DNA of 64,000 nucleotides from Oceanithermus profundus DSM 14977. Its GTDB lineage: Bacteria > Deinococcota > Deinococci > Deinococcales > Marinithermaceae. The notes beneath the pieces are model-generated. The model was given only the letters and a program-made list of their open reading frames with translations, did not search any database and was not told where the DNA came from. This document shows, in pieces, positions 32,776 through 41,693 of the stretch (position 1 is its first letter; each line of letters opens with the position of its first letter). The position numbers and the translations under genes are program-made. The DNA is taken from assembly GCF_000183745.1 (NCBI RefSeq), contig NC_014761.1, forward strand, positions 124,001-188,000. The letters run 5' to 3'.

Positions 32776-35700
32776 ATGGAACCGAATCTGAGCTGGATTC
32801 TCCTCTTCGTATCGGCCGCGCTCATCGTGGGGCTGGCGGGAACGTGGCGCAAGCGACGTTCGGCGTTGCTGACGGGCCTGGGCCTCGCGTTCACCGCGCT
32901 GGGCCTCGCTTTGGGCGGGGGCGCGGGCTGGGCTGCGACCGGGTTGGGCCTCGCCCTGATCGTCTGGGCCGTGGTGGCGCCCCGGCCGCGGGCGAGCAGC
33001 CGGGCGCTGGAACTGAGCGTGGACGAGCGGGGGCGCCTGGTGCGCTCCCGCAACCTCGAGGCCCTGTTGGGCTGGGTGACCGAGGAGGTGCACGGCGAGC
33101 CCTTCGCCGGGCTGATCTACCCCGAGGACCGCCCCCTCTGGGAGAAGGTGCAGGAGCAGGTCCTCGAGACCGGCGAGGCCACGACCCTGGAGCTGCGGGC
33201 GGTGCACGCGGCGGGCCGCCTCGTCTGGCTGCGCGTCTTCGTGGAGCCGCGGACCGAGGGTCTGCGCCTCGAGGCCTTCGAGGTGACCCCCTACAAGCTG
33301 GCCGAACAGACCCTGCGGCGCCAGGAACGCCTGCTCAAGGGCGTTTCCGACGCCACCCGCACCATGCTGGCGGCCAAGGACGACCTGGCGTGGCCGCTCA
33401 ACAAGGCCATGGCCACCCTGGCCATGAGCCTGGGGGCGGAGCGCGCCTACCTGTACAAGGTGGAGGACCACCCCGAGACCGGCCGCCGCCGCGCCTCGCT
33501 GCAGGTGGAGTGGGTGCGCGACGTGCTCAAGACCCGGATCGACAGTCCCCTCTCGGGCGAGCTGGTGGAGAACGACCCGCGCTTCGCGCGCTGGTTTCGC
33601 GAGCTCGAGCACGGCCAGGTGATCGCGGGCCCGGTCGCGCAGCTCCCGGGGGAGGAGCGGCTGATGCTCGAGGCCAGCGGCGTGGGCTCGATCCTGCTGC
33701 TGCCGCTGCTCATCGGCGGGGCCTTCTGGGGCTTCGCGGGCTTCGAGCTCACCGAGACCAACCGGCGCTTCGGCCACGAGATGATCCGGGTGCTGCGCAC
33801 CGCCGCGGCCTCGCTGGCCGCAGGCATCGAGCGCGTCGAGCGCACCCGGGAGCTCTCGGTGCAGCGTTCGCTGCTCGAGCGCATCAACGAAGCCGCGGGC
33901 GACGGCATCCTGGCCGTGGACGCCCAGTGGCGCCCGCTCTTCTACAACAGGCGCTTCCTGGAGATCTGGGGGCTGAGCGCCGAGGAGCTCTCCGCCGAGG
34001 GGAGCGCGGGGCTCTCGGTGCTGACCCGCCGCACCAAGAACCCCAAGCGCTTCGCCGAGGTGCTGCTGGAGCTGCACGAGCGCCCCGACCGCAACGTCCA
34101 CATCGAGCTGCGGCTCAAGGACGGACGCATCCTCCAGGCCTCCTCGGCGCCGCTCGACGGCGGCGAGACCGGGGGGCGCGTCTGGTTCATGCGCGACGTC
34201 ACCGAGGCCCGCCGCCTCGAGCAGGCCCTCGCCCGCAGCGAGGAGCGCTTCCGCACGATCCTGCAGAACACCTCGGACATCACCGCGGTGCTCGACGAGG
34301 AGATGCGCATCCGCTACATCAGCCCTGCGGTGGAGGCGGTCCTGGGGCACAAGGTGCGCGACCTCGTGGGCCTGACCGTGGGCGAGAGCATCCACCCCGA
34401 CGACCGGCCCGCCGCGGAGCGCTCCCTGCGCGCGGCGCTGGAGGACCCCTCGCGGCCCATTCACGTCACCTTCCGCATCCGCTCGGCCTCGGGCGAGACC
34501 CGCTGGCTCGAGGTGCGCGGCCGCAACCTGCTCGCCAACCCGGCGGTGCGCGGCATCCTGGTGAGCGCCCGCGACATCACCGAGCACAAGGTCTACGAGG
34601 CCCAGATCGAGCACATGGCCTACTACGACGCCCTGACCGGGCTGGCCAACCGGCGCATGCTGCGCGAGCGCGTCGAGGAGGCGATCCGCGAGCTCGGGGG
34701 CGGGGGCGGCTTCGCCTTCGTCTACATCGACCTGGACCGCTTCAAGAACGTCAACGACACCCTGGGGCACGACATCGGCGACGCCCTGCTGGTGCAGGTG
34801 GCGCGCCGCCTCGAGGAGCAGACCGGCCCCGGCGACGTGCTGGCCCGCCTCGGCGGCGACGAGTTCGGGCTGCTGGCGCGGCGCGACGACCAGGAGGGGG
34901 TGCTCGAACTGGCCCAGCGCCTCATCCAGGCCCTGCGCCCCCCCTTCAACGTCGAGGGTCACCACATCCACGTCTCCGGCAGCGCCGGCATCGCCCTCTA
35001 CCCCACCGACGGCGAGACCTTCGAGCAGCTGCTGCGCCACGCCGACATCGCCATGTACCGCGCCAAGGACGACAAGGTGCACCTGCAGTTCTACTCGCCC
35101 CACCTCAACGTCTACACCCACGAGCGCTTCCAGCTCGAGACCGACCTGCGCACCGCCATGCAGTCGGGCAGCCTGATCCTCTACTACCAGCCCATCCAGA
35201 ACGTGCAGGGCGAGATGCGCGGCCTCGAGGCGCTGGTCCGCTGGGAGCACCCGACCCGCGGCCAGATCTTCCCCGAGGAGTTCCTGCCCCTGATCGAGGA
35301 GGCGGGGCTGGCCACCGGCTTCGACCGCCAGATCCTCACCCAGGCGGTGCGTCAGATCGCCCGCTGGCGCGGGGCGGAACCGCCGGTCTGGGTCAGCGTC
35401 AACGTGGGGTACGCCTCGCTTCTGGACCCCGGCTTCCTGGGCTTCCTCGAGCAGCTCTTCAAGGAGGAGCAGGTGGAGCCCGAGCGGCTCTTGATCGAGG
35501 TCACCGAGACCCAGGCCTCGCGCGACCCCGAGCAGACGAAGCGGGTGCTGGGGCACCTCAAGGAGCTGGGGGTGCAGCTGGCGCTCGACGACTTCGGTCA
35601 GGGCTACTCCTCGCTCAGCTACCTCTCCGACTTCCCCATCGACCTGATCAAGATCGACCGCGCCTTCATCAGCGGCGTGCCCTTCCGCACCAAGGACGCC

Positions 35701-35880
35701 GGCATCGTGCGCATGATCGTGGCGCTGGCGAGCCAGCTGGGCATCGACGTGCTGGCCGAAGGGGTCGAGACCGAGACCCAGCGCGAGTGGCTGCAGCACG
35801 TGGGCGTCCACTACCTGCAGGGCTACGCGATCAGCGAGGCCCTGCCTCCGGCGGAGCTGCCCTTCGGCGAAGCCTCCTAG
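32776..35880 (+). CDS. Membrane diguanylate cyclase/phosphodiesterase (PAS-GAF-PAS-PAS-GGDEF-EAL)
   Basis: 1034 residues. Two or three membrane helices (residues 5-70) are followed by a PAS domain (about 80-175), a GAF-like domain (about 190-355), two PAS domains (about 365-470 and 485-610), GGDEF (about 615-775) and EAL (about 785-1030). The active-site motif GGDEF is intact at 693-697 (RLGGDEFG). EAL is intact (EAL 818-820, with LALDDFGQGYSSL and DVLAEGVET), so synthesis and breakdown of c-di-GMP are both possible. ATG 32776 has GGAG 9 nt upstream. An in-frame TTG at 32752 lies 6 nt after TATACT and is an alternative leaderless start. Much longer upstream readings are artefacts. Confidence 0.93.
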   Translation: MEPNLSWILLFVSAALIVGLAGTWRKRRSALLTGLGLAFTALGLALGGGAGWAATGLGLALIVWAVVAPRPRASSRALELSVDERGRLVRSRNLEALLGWVTEEVHGEPFAGLIYPEDRPLWEKVQEQVLETGEATTLELRAVHAAGRLVWLRVFVEPRTEGLRLEAFEVTPYKLAEQTLRRQERLLKGVSDATRTMLAAKDDLAWPLNKAMATLAMSLGAERAYLYKVEDHPETGRRRASLQVEWVRDVLKTRIDSPLSGELVENDPRFARWFRELEHGQVIAGPVAQLPGEERLMLEASGVGSILLLPLLIGGAFWGFAGFELTETNRRFGHEMIRVLRTAAASLAAGIERVERTRELSVQRSLLERINEAAGDGILAVDAQWRPLFYNRRFLEIWGLSAEELSAEGSAGLSVLTRRTKNPKRFAEVLLELHERPDRNVHIELRLKDGRILQASSAPLDGGETGGRVWFMRDVTEARRLEQALARSEERFRTILQNTSDITAVLDEEMRIRYISPAVEAVLGHKVRDLVGLTVGESIHPDDRPAAERSLRAALEDPSRPIHVTFRIRSASGETRWLEVRGRNLLANPAVRGILVSARDITEHKVYEAQIEHMAYYDALTGLANRRMLRERVEEAIRELGGGGGFAFVYIDLDRFKNVNDTLGHDIGDALLVQVARRLEEQTGPGDVLARLGGDEFGLLARRDDQEGVLELAQRLIQALRPPFNVEGHHIHVSGSAGIALYPTDGETFEQLLRHADIAMYRAKDDKVHLQFYSPHLNVYTHERFQLETDLRTAMQSGSLILYYQPIQNVQGEMRGLEALVRWEHPTRGQIFPEEFLPLIEEAGLATGFDRQILTQAVRQIARWRGAEPPVWVSVNVGYASLLDPGFLGFLEQLFKEEQVEPERLLIEVTETQASRDPEQTKRVLGHLKELGVQLALDDFGQGYSSLSYLSDFPIDLIKIDRAFISGVPFRTKDAGIVRMIVALASQLGIDVLAEGVETETQREWLQHVGVHYLQGYAISEALPPAELPFGEAS

Positions 35881-35918
35881 TTCACGAAACGTTCACCTCG
35901 CCTTCGCCCACCGTTCAC
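35880..35918 (+). promoter_or_regulatory. 11-bp-spaced GTTCAC direct repeats (Pho-box-like)
   Basis: GTTCAC occurs at 35880, 35891 and 35913. Position 35902, exactly in phase, reads CTTCGC. Four units with an 11-bp period on one DNA face suit a tandem-binding OmpR/PhoB-type regulator. PhoP boxes of Actinobacteria use the same GTTCACC unit and 11-bp period. It lies just upstream of the cytochrome c gene. Confidence 0.65.
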
Positions 35919-35955
35919 CGCCCCCGCGTCAGGATGGCGGCGGAGGTGAACGACG

Positions 35956-36453
35956 ATGAAGAAGTTGACGGCGACGGTTCTGCTCCTCGCGCTGGCCCTG
36001 GGTTTCGCGTTCGCGGCGGACGGGGAGGCGCTCTACACCCAGTACTGCCAGGCCTGCCACCAGGCCGATGGCGAGGGCATCCCCGGCACCTACCCGTTCA
36101 TCGGCGGTCCGATCAAGAACCTCTCCACCTTCGACGACGGCCGGGAGTTCGTGATCGCCACCACCCTCTTCGGCCTCAAGGGCGAGCTCGTGCAGCGCGG
36201 TTACACCTACGACGGCTTCATGCCGGGTTACGCGCCCGTCCTGGACGACGAGGAAGTGGCCGCCCTGCTGAACTGGATCCTCGAGCAGGCCAGCTGGAAA
36301 CGCCCGGGAACGCAGGCGACCGCGGCCGCCTACACCCCCGAGGACGTGGCGCGGGTGCGCGCGCTGCAGCTCACCCCGGAACAGGTGCACGAACTCCTGA
36401 CCAAGGTCGAGGAGGTCATGCACGCCACCAACCCCGCGGGCGGCAACCGCTAG
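35956..36453 (+). CDS. Exported c-type cytochrome
   Basis: 165 residues. A signal peptide (MKKLTATVLLLALALGFAFA) is followed by a single heme site CQACH at residues 31-35. GFMPGY near residue 90 offers the axial Met. The cytochrome c domain ends around residue 115; the C-terminal about 50 residues are helical and acidic/basic. GGAGGTGAA lies 6-8 nt before the ATG. It probably shuttles electrons in the periplasm to a terminal oxidase or reductase. GTTCAC repeats upstream suggest control by an OmpR/PhoB-type regulator such as the one encoded next. Confidence 0.93.
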   Translation: MKKLTATVLLLALALGFAFAADGEALYTQYCQACHQADGEGIPGTYPFIGGPIKNLSTFDDGREFVIATTLFGLKGELVQRGYTYDGFMPGYAPVLDDEEVAALLNWILEQASWKRPGTQATAAAYTPEDVARVRALQLTPEQVHELLTKVEEVMHATNPAGGNR

Positions 36454-36465
36454 CCCCGACGAGCG

Positions 36466-36493
36466 CCCCGGCGCCCGCGTGCGGGCGCCGGGG
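36466..36493 (+). terminator. GC hairpin after cytochrome c gene
   Basis: CCCCGGCGCCCGC (36466-36478) and its exact complement (36481-36493) flank only GT. It lies 12 bp after the stop and 8 bp before the next -10 box. There is no T-run, so termination would be weak or Rho-assisted. Confidence 0.5.
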
Positions 36494-36514
36494 ATGGAGC
36501 GTAAAATGGAAGCC

Positions 36515-37192
36515 ATGGCCGAAAAGCGCATTCTGGTCGTCGAAGACGAGGCCCGCATCGCCGACGTGCTCGAGCGCTACCTGCGGGCCGAGGGGTTCGT
36601 GACCGAGCGCGCGGCCACCGGCAAGCGCGCGCTCGAGCTGTGGCGCGCCTTCCGGCCCGACCTGATCCTGCTCGACCTGATGCTCCCCGAGATCGGGGGG
36701 CTCGAGGTGGCCCGCACCATCCGCGCTCAGTCGGACGTGCCCATCCTGATGGTCACGGCCAAGGCCGAGGAGGTGGACCGGCTGGTGGGGCTCGAGCTGG
36801 GCGCCGACGACTACATCACCAAGCCCTTCAGCCCCCGCGAGGTGGTGGCGCGGGTGCGCGCGGTGCTGCGGCGCGTCGGCGGCGGAGCGCGGGCCGCCCG
36901 GATCTACCGCGTGGGCGCGATCGCGGTGGATCTCGACGCCTTCGAGGCCCGCTGCGGCGACGAACCGGTCGCGCTCAGCCCCACGCAGCTGCGGCTGCTG
37001 GCGGCGCTGGCGCAGGCCGAGGGCCGCGCGCTCTCGCGGCACGAGCTCCTCGACCAGCTGGGCGAGGCCTACGTGGACACCCGCACCGTCGACGCCCACG
37101 TCAAGAACCTGCGCCGCCGCCTCGGCCCCTGCGGCGCCCAGATCGAGACGGTGCGCGGCGTGGGTTACCGCCTGCGGGCTGCGTCGCCTTAA
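36515..37192 (+). CDS. OmpR/PhoB-type response regulator
   Basis: 225 residues. The receiver has acidic residues in VVEDEAR, phospho-acceptor Asp in LILLDLMLPE, Thr in LMVTAK and Lys in YITKPF. A winged-helix Trans_Reg_C domain follows (LSPTQLRLLAALAQAEGRALSR, RTVDAHVKNLRRRLG, IETVRGVGYRL). ATG 36515 follows TAAAAT by 7 nt (leaderless), which decides it over two in-frame upstream ATGs. Followed 34 bp later by a histidine kinase gene, its likely partner. Confidence 0.94.
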   Translation: MAEKRILVVEDEARIADVLERYLRAEGFVTERAATGKRALELWRAFRPDLILLDLMLPEIGGLEVARTIRAQSDVPILMVTAKAEEVDRLVGLELGADDYITKPFSPREVVARVRAVLRRVGGGARAARIYRVGAIAVDLDAFEARCGDEPVALSPTQLRLLAALAQAEGRALSRHELLDQLGEAYVDTRTVDAHVKNLRRRLGPCGAQIETVRGVGYRLRAASP

Positions 37193-37226
37193 CAACTTTT
37201 CGACACCGGCCCCGTAACATGGTTCC

Positions 37227-39566
37227 ATGCCGCGGGTGACCGTTCAGACCCTCGCCGAGATCCTTCGCGCCCTGCGCCCCCACCTGGGCCAGCCCAACTT
37301 CCCGCACGCGCTCTACCGGGCGCTGCGCGAACACGTCAGCCGCCGCGCGGCGGTGGCGGTCGAGGACCTCCGCTTTCCCGATCCGCCGCCCCAGGAGGCG
37401 CCGCGTTTGGTCGAGGCCGAGGTGCGGGTCTGGTGGCCCGACGGGCACCCGCCGGCGCTCGAGGAACTGCTGCGCACGCTGATTCGCGCCCACGCCACGA
37501 TCGGCGACCTGCGCGGCGAGCTGCTGGCCATCGAGGACCAGTCGTCGCGCAGCGCCCGCATGCTCAGCGTCCTCGCGCACGAGATCAAGAACCCCCTCTT
37601 CGCGGTCCTCGGCAGCCTCGAGCTGCTCACCCAGCGCGGCCTCGAGGCCGAGGTCCACAAGCTGATCGAGACGGCCCACACCAGCGCCCAGCGGATGCAC
37701 GCCCTGGTCAACGACTCGCTGCAGCTCGTCGCGCTGGAGCAGGAGGGCGTGCGCCTCAAGGCGGAGCGGCTTTCGCTGAACGGCCTGCTCGAGGAGCTGG
37801 CGGGGGAAGTCGAGCCCGTGGCCCTGGCCTCGGGGGTGCACCTGCGGGTGGTGCCCCTGCGCGGCGACGCCGAGCTCCTGGGCGACCGCCGCTGGTTGCT
37901 GCAGGCCCTCCTCAACCTGGCCCTCAACGCCGTCAAGTACACCCCGGAAGGGGGGCGCGTCGTCCTGCGCGCCGTCGCGGACGGCACCCGGGTGGGCCTC
38001 CAGGTCGAGGACACCGGCCCCGGCATCGCCGCCGGCGATCTGGAGCGGATCTTCGAGCCCTTCCAGCGCGCCGACACCAAGAAGGAGGGGAGCGGCCTGG
38101 GGCTGGCCATCGTCAAGCGGGTCGTCGAGGCCCACGGCGGCGAGGTGCGGGTGGAGAGCCAGGCCGGCCGCGGCAGCCGCTTCCGGGTCGAGCTGCCGCG
38201 GCTCCTGCCCGGCCGGCGCGGCGGCGCGGGGTTGGGCCTGCGGGTGCTCGTGCTGACCGCGGTCGCGGGGCTGATCCTGGCCCGCTTCCCCCTCTTTCCC
38301 GTTCCGGTGGAGGCCGACACCCCGCAGGGCCGGGTCGCGCTCGTCCAGGAGCGGGCGCTGCCGCAGGGCGGAACGGTGCGGCTGGGCTCGGCGCGGCTGC
38401 GCTTCGACCCCGGCAGCCGCGCCCAGGTCAGCGCCCGCCGCAGCCTCTGGGGCGGCGCCCTCAGCGCCGCGGTGCGGCTGCCCGCGGGCGGCGTGGCCGT
38501 GCGCCGCGACGGTGCCGCGCCGCGGCTCGACCTGAACCTGAACCGCGCGCGGCTGACCCCCCGGGGAACCGACTTCCTCGCCCAGAGCGGCGAGGTTGAC
38601 CGCATCAGCCTCTACGACGGGCGGCTCGCCCTCGCCGCCCCTGGCTTCCAGGGGGAGCTGGCGCCGGGCGAGGGGGCGGTGGTGAGCGCCGACGGCGTGG
38701 AGAAACGCCGCCTGCTCGCGGCCCCGCAGGTGCGGCTGCGCACCCTGGACGACGGGCGGCTCGAGCTGCGCTGGCTGCCCGTGGAGGGGGCGGTGCGCTA
38801 CCGGATCACGCTGCTCGCCGGCGGCGTCCCGGTGCAGGTCGCCGAGGTCGACGCCGCCCCCTGGGTCTACGAGCCGCAGCAGGACCGCAGCCTGACCGTG
38901 CAAGTGCAGGCGCTCGACGACCTGGGGCTCGCGGGCGCGCCCTCCCCGGCGCGGCCCTACGAGGAACGCGGCTCCTTCTACCGCGGCCACCAGAGCTTCG
39001 TCGCCGGCGACTACGCCGCGGCCGCCGAGCTGCTGGCGCGGGCGCTGGAGCGGGACCCCGCCCAGCCCGCGGCCTGGCTCGAGTACGGCCTGGCCTCGCT
39101 GAGGCTGGGCAAGGGGGCCGCCGCCCGCGAGGCCCTGGAACGGGCGCTGCAGCTGGAGCCCGGCTACGAGGCGCGCGTGCTCCTGCCCCTGGCGGAGGCG
39201 CTGGAGGCGCAGGGCGACCTCGAGGGGGCTGCGGCCTACTACCGGCGGGCGCGGAGCCGGCAGGAGCTGAGCCGCGAGGCCACCCTGGGGCTGATCCGCG
39301 CCTACCTGAAGCTGGGCCGCTACGACGCGGCCGAGACCGCCGCCTGCACTTGGCTTGCGGGGCGGCCCGACGACGCCGACGCCGCCGAACTGCTGCGCCG
39401 CGCCCTGGACGGCGCCGGCAAGGCCTACGCCGAGCCCGGCTGCCCGCTCTTCCAGAAGCCGGCGCCGAAGCCCGCCCCACCGCCCCCGCCGCCGCGCCCC
39501 GAACCCAAGCCCGAGCCCGAACCCCCGCCGCCCCCGCCGCAGCAGTGCAACCCGTTCTGCAACTAG
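37227..39566 (+). CDS. Histidine kinase with exported FecR-like, TPR and proline-rich regions
   Basis: 779 residues in an unusual order. Residues 1-110: cytoplasmic N-terminal part. About 110-330: HisKA with His118 (LAHEIKNPL) and HATPase ([26 protein letters not shown]). About 338-356: one membrane helix ([15 protein letters not shown]). About 365-500: FecR-like domain ([26 protein letters not shown]). About 500-575: FN3-like strands. About 585-730: TPRs ([20 protein letters not shown]). The end is a Pro-rich tail closing in CNPFCN. The sensor therefore follows the kinase core, and its large C-terminal part should lie outside the inner membrane. TAACAT is 6 nt before the ATG. It may act with either flanking OmpR-type regulator. 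Confidence 0.9.
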   Translation: MPRVTVQTLAEILRALRPHLGQPNFPHALYRALREHVSRRAAVAVEDLRFPDPPPQEAPRLVEAEVRVWWPDGHPPALEELLRTLIRAHATIGDLRGELLAIEDQSSRSARMLSVLAHEIKNPLFAVLGSLELLTQRGLEAEVHKLIETAHTSAQRMHALVNDSLQLVALEQEGVRLKAERLSLNGLLEELAGEVEPVALASGVHLRVVPLRGDAELLGDRRWLLQALLNLALNAVKYTPEGGRVVLRAVADGTRVGLQVEDTGPGIAAGDLERIFEPFQRADTKKEGSGLGLAIVKRVVEAHGGEVRVESQAGRGSRFRVELPRLLPGRRGGAGLGLRVLVLTAVAGLILARFPLFPVPVEADTPQGRVALVQERALPQGGTVRLGSARLRFDPGSRAQVSARRSLWGGALSAAVRLPAGGVAVRRDGAAPRLDLNLNRARLTPRGTDFLAQSGEVDRISLYDGRLALAAPGFQGELAPGEGAVVSADGVEKRRLLAAPQVRLRTLDDGRLELRWLPVEGAVRYRITLLAGGVPVQVAEVDAAPWVYEPQQDRSLTVQVQALDDLGLAGAPSPARPYEERGSFYRGHQSFVAGDYAAAAELLARALERDPAQPAAWLEYGLASLRLGKGAAAREALERALQLEPGYEARVLLPLAEALEAQGDLEGAAAYYRRARSRQELSREATLGLIRAYLKLGRYDAAETAACTWLAGRPDDADAAELLRRALDGAGKAYAEPGCPLFQKPAPKPAPPPPPPRPEPKPEPEPPPPPPQQCNPFCN

Positions 39567-39571
39567 GGCCA

Positions 39572-39615
39572 ACCTTACGCCCCAACCTTCCGGGTCGTAT
39601 AATCGCCTGTAAGGT
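39572..39615 (+). promoter_or_regulatory. Promoter of the 39616 regulator with flanking inverted repeat
   Basis: A perfect TATAAT (39598-39603) lies 12 nt before the ATG. ACCTTAC (39572-39578) and GTAAGGT (39609-39615) form a 7-bp inverted repeat bracketing it, and CAACCTT occurs twice (39570 and 39583, 13-bp period). Autoregulation is plausible. Confidence 0.5.
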
Positions 39616-40305
39616 ATGCCGAAGATTCTGCTGATCGAAGACGATCCCCAGGTGGCCCAGCTGTTGCGCCTTGCCCTCGAGCAGAAGGGCCACAGCATCT
39701 ACTGGGCGACCAGCGGCGTCGAATCCATGCGCTACCTGCCCAAGGCCGACCTGCTGGCGCTCGACCTCGGCCTCCCCGACGTGGACGGGGTGGAGCTGCT
39801 CCGCCGCGCCCGCGCGCTGCGCCCCCGCCTGCCGGTGCTGGTGCTGACGGCCAAGGACGACGAACACACCAAGGTCTACTGCCTCGAGATCGGGGCCGAC
39901 GACTACATGACCAAGCCCTTCTCCGTGCTCGAGTTCACCGCCCGGGTTCAGGCGCTGCTGCGCCGCAGCTACGGCAGCCCGCGGATCCGCGTGGGCCCGC
40001 TCGAGCTCGACAGCGAGGGCTACCGCGCCACCCTCGAGGGGCGCGAGCTCAAGCTTTCCAAGACCGAGTTCGCCCTCCTGCGCACGCTGGCGAGCGCCCC
40101 GGGCCGGGTGTGGAGCCGCAGCGAGCTGCTCGAGGCCGTCTGGGGCCTGACCTTCGACGGCACCGACCGGGTCGTCGACGTCTACATCAACATGCTGCGC
40201 AAGAAGCTGGGCGACGACCCCCGCAACCCCCACTTCATCGAGACGATGGTGGGCGTGGGCTACCGCCTGCTCGAGCTCAAGCGCGAAAACCCCACGGTTT
40301 TTTAA
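39616..40305 (+). CDS. OmpR-type response regulator
   Basis: 229 residues. Receiver (LLIEDDPQ, phospho-Asp in LLALDLGLPD, LVLTAK, YMTKPF) and winged-helix output (LSKTEFALLRTLASAPGRVWSR, RVVDVYINMLRKKLGD, IETMVGVGYRL). It is distinct from the 36515 regulator in sequence and promoter type. It sits between the FecR-TPR kinase and the DUF4388/GTPase/roadblock/globin cassette, so it may link them; a terminator-like hairpin separates it from the cassette. Confidence 0.93.
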   Translation: MPKILLIEDDPQVAQLLRLALEQKGHSIYWATSGVESMRYLPKADLLALDLGLPDVDGVELLRRARALRPRLPVLVLTAKDDEHTKVYCLEIGADDYMTKPFSVLEFTARVQALLRRSYGSPRIRVGPLELDSEGYRATLEGRELKLSKTEFALLRTLASAPGRVWSRSELLEAVWGLTFDGTDRVVDVYINMLRKKLGDDPRNPHFIETMVGVGYRLLELKRENPTVF

Positions 40306-40315
40306 CCGCGTTTTT
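40295..40315 (+). terminator. Terminator overlapping the end of the 39616 regulator
   Basis: CGGTT-TTTT-AACCG (40295-40308) is followed by CG and TTTTT (40311-40315). The stop codon TAA lies inside the hairpin. Confidence 0.55.
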
Positions 40316-40337
40316 ACCGTTTCTGAGCGTTACTATT

Positions 40338-40357
40338 CATCCCCCAAACGGGGGATG
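40338..40357 (+). other. Hairpin upstream of the globin/GTPase cassette
   Basis: CATCCCCC and GGGGGATG pair perfectly around AAAC in the unusually AT-rich 186-bp spacer before the DUF4388 gene. No T-run follows directly, so a 5'-leader structure or operator is as likely as a terminator. A possible -10 (TTTATAT) lies at about 40374-40380. Confidence 0.45.
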
Positions 40358-40491
40358 GCAAGGTCGTAAATCTTTTATATCTTGAAGAGCAGGAGGCAGT
40401 GAACCGTCTTCCGCAACGCGGGCGCCTGGAAGACGGGGAGCCAGTGGCGCGACCGGCCTCGTCCGCGGCCCCAGGCCGCGAAGGGGGAAGC

Positions 40492-41142
40492 ATGGCCATT
40501 TTCGGAAACCTGAACCACATGTCCCTGGGGGACCTGCTGCCGCTCTTGTCGGTGCAGGACGGCGCCCTGGAGATTTTCAACCTCGAGCAGCACCCGCGGG
40601 TCACCCTCTACTTCAGCGGCGGCCTGCTGCAGTGCCTCTACGTCGGCGGCCGGCCGGCCGAGCCGCTGCAGGCGCGCGGCATCGTCGGCCACCTGGTCGC
40701 CGCCCGGCGCGGCAGCTTCGAGTTCGCCCCCGGCGCCCGCACCCGCCGCTGCGACCGGCCGCTGGGCTGGCCCCTGGATCGGCTGCTCCTCGCCACGGTG
40801 ACCGTGCAGGACGAGATCGAGGGCCTTGAGCGCAGCCTGCCCCACCCGGACACCGTCTTCGCGCTGACCGCCGAGCGCGCGCCGGAGGACGCCCGGCTCT
40901 CGGACTTCTGGCAGCGCGCCGCGGCGTTGTTGCGCCGCGGGGCCTCGGCGCGCGAGCTGGCCCGGCGGCTGGGGATGCCGCTCGAACACGCCCGCTACTA
41001 CATGCTCAAGCTGCGGCAGCTCGAGCTGCTCGCACCGGTGCGCGCCCGCGGCGGCCAGGAACGCAGGTCCTCGGCGGCGGCGCGGCTGCTGGGCTCGCTG
41101 CGGCGGCGCTTCTTCGGAGACCGGCAGGCGTGGAACCACTAA
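40492..41142 (+). CDS. DUF4388-domain protein with C-terminal helix-turn-helix
   Basis: 216 residues. The N-terminal half (MSLGDLLPLLSVQDGALEIF, HPRVTLYFSGGLLQCLYVGG) is a DUF4388/PATAN-type domain, often found in two-component and polarity signalling. The C-terminal part (RRGASARELARRLGMPLEHA, YYMLKLRQLELLAPV) reads as a winged helix, followed by a basic tail. ATG 40492 is chosen for its GGGGGAAG ribosome site; an upstream ATG at 40399 would add an unlikely Arg/Pro-rich leader. It overlaps the GTPase start by 13 bp. First gene of the conservon-like cassette. Confidence 0.78.
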   Translation: MAIFGNLNHMSLGDLLPLLSVQDGALEIFNLEQHPRVTLYFSGGLLQCLYVGGRPAEPLQARGIVGHLVAARRGSFEFAPGARTRRCDRPLGWPLDRLLLATVTVQDEIEGLERSLPHPDTVFALTAERAPEDARLSDFWQRAAALLRRGASARELARRLGMPLEHARYYMLKLRQLELLAPVRARGGQERRSSAAARLLGSLRRRFFGDRQAWNH

Positions 41143-41633
41143 AGGTCGTGGTCTCGGGGCCGGTGGGCGCGGGCAAGAGCACGCTCATCCGCACCCTCTC
41201 GGAGACCGAGATCGTCGACACCGACGCCCGCGCCAGCGAGGCCATCGGCAAGGACCTCACCACGGTGGCCATGGACTACGGCACCCTGCGGCTCGACGAC
41301 CAGCTGCTTTACCTCTTCGGCACCCCCGGCCAGGAGCGCTTCGACTTCATGTGGGACGTGCTCACCGAGGGGGCCCTGGGGTTGGTGCTGCTCGTCCGCG
41401 GCGACCGCCCCCAGGACTTCCCCCAGGCCCGCCGCCAGCTCGACTACCTGCTCTCCCAGCGGCCCGTCCCCTACGTCGTGGGCGTGACCCGTCAGGACCG
41501 GCCCCCGGTCTGGGGCCCCGACGAGGTCGCCCTCTACCTGGGGCAGCCGCCGGAGCGCGTCGTGGGCCTGAACGCCACCGAACCCGCGAGCGCGGTCGGA
41601 CCCCTCCTGCGCCTCTTGGAGCTCATGCTCTGA
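41130..41633 (+). CDS. Small GTPase, conservon CvnD / SRPRB-like
   Basis: 167 residues. G1 P-loop GPVGAGKST, switch II FGTPGQERFDFMW and a G4-like TRQD in place of NKxD. This set is that of the COG2229-type GTPases which sit beside roadblock proteins in Streptomyces conservons (CvnD) and are related to MglA. The GTG at 41130 overlaps the upstream gene. The roadblock protein encoded next is its expected GAP or scaffold, as MglB is for MglA. Confidence 0.88.
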   Translation: MEPLKVVVSGPVGAGKSTLIRTLSETEIVDTDARASEAIGKDLTTVAMDYGTLRLDDQLLYLFGTPGQERFDFMWDVLTEGALGLVLLVRGDRPQDFPQARRQLDYLLSQRPVPYVVGVTRQDRPPVWGPDEVALYLGQPPERVVGLNATEPASAVGPLLRLLELML

Positions 41634-41693
41634 GCGGCCTTCCCACCGAATCTACCGGGTTCCCCGGAGAGACCAACCAAGGAGAAACGAACG

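Noticed and set aside
30862-35880. A 1672-residue open frame ending with the GGDEF-EAL protein
   Set aside because: The first 638 codons run antisense through trmB and in another frame of the MFS gene, giving Arg/Gly/Ala-rich text. A promoter, ribosome site and membrane helix mark the real start at 32776.
32364-36602. A 1412-codon plus-strand frame
   Set aside because: It is the +1 shadow of the GGDEF-EAL gene in GC-rich DNA, full of Arg/Ala/Gly runs with no domain.
40295-40491. A c-di-GMP or other riboswitch before the DUF4388 gene
   Set aside because: Only a simple 8-bp hairpin and AT-rich spacer are present; no conserved aptamer core could be recognised.
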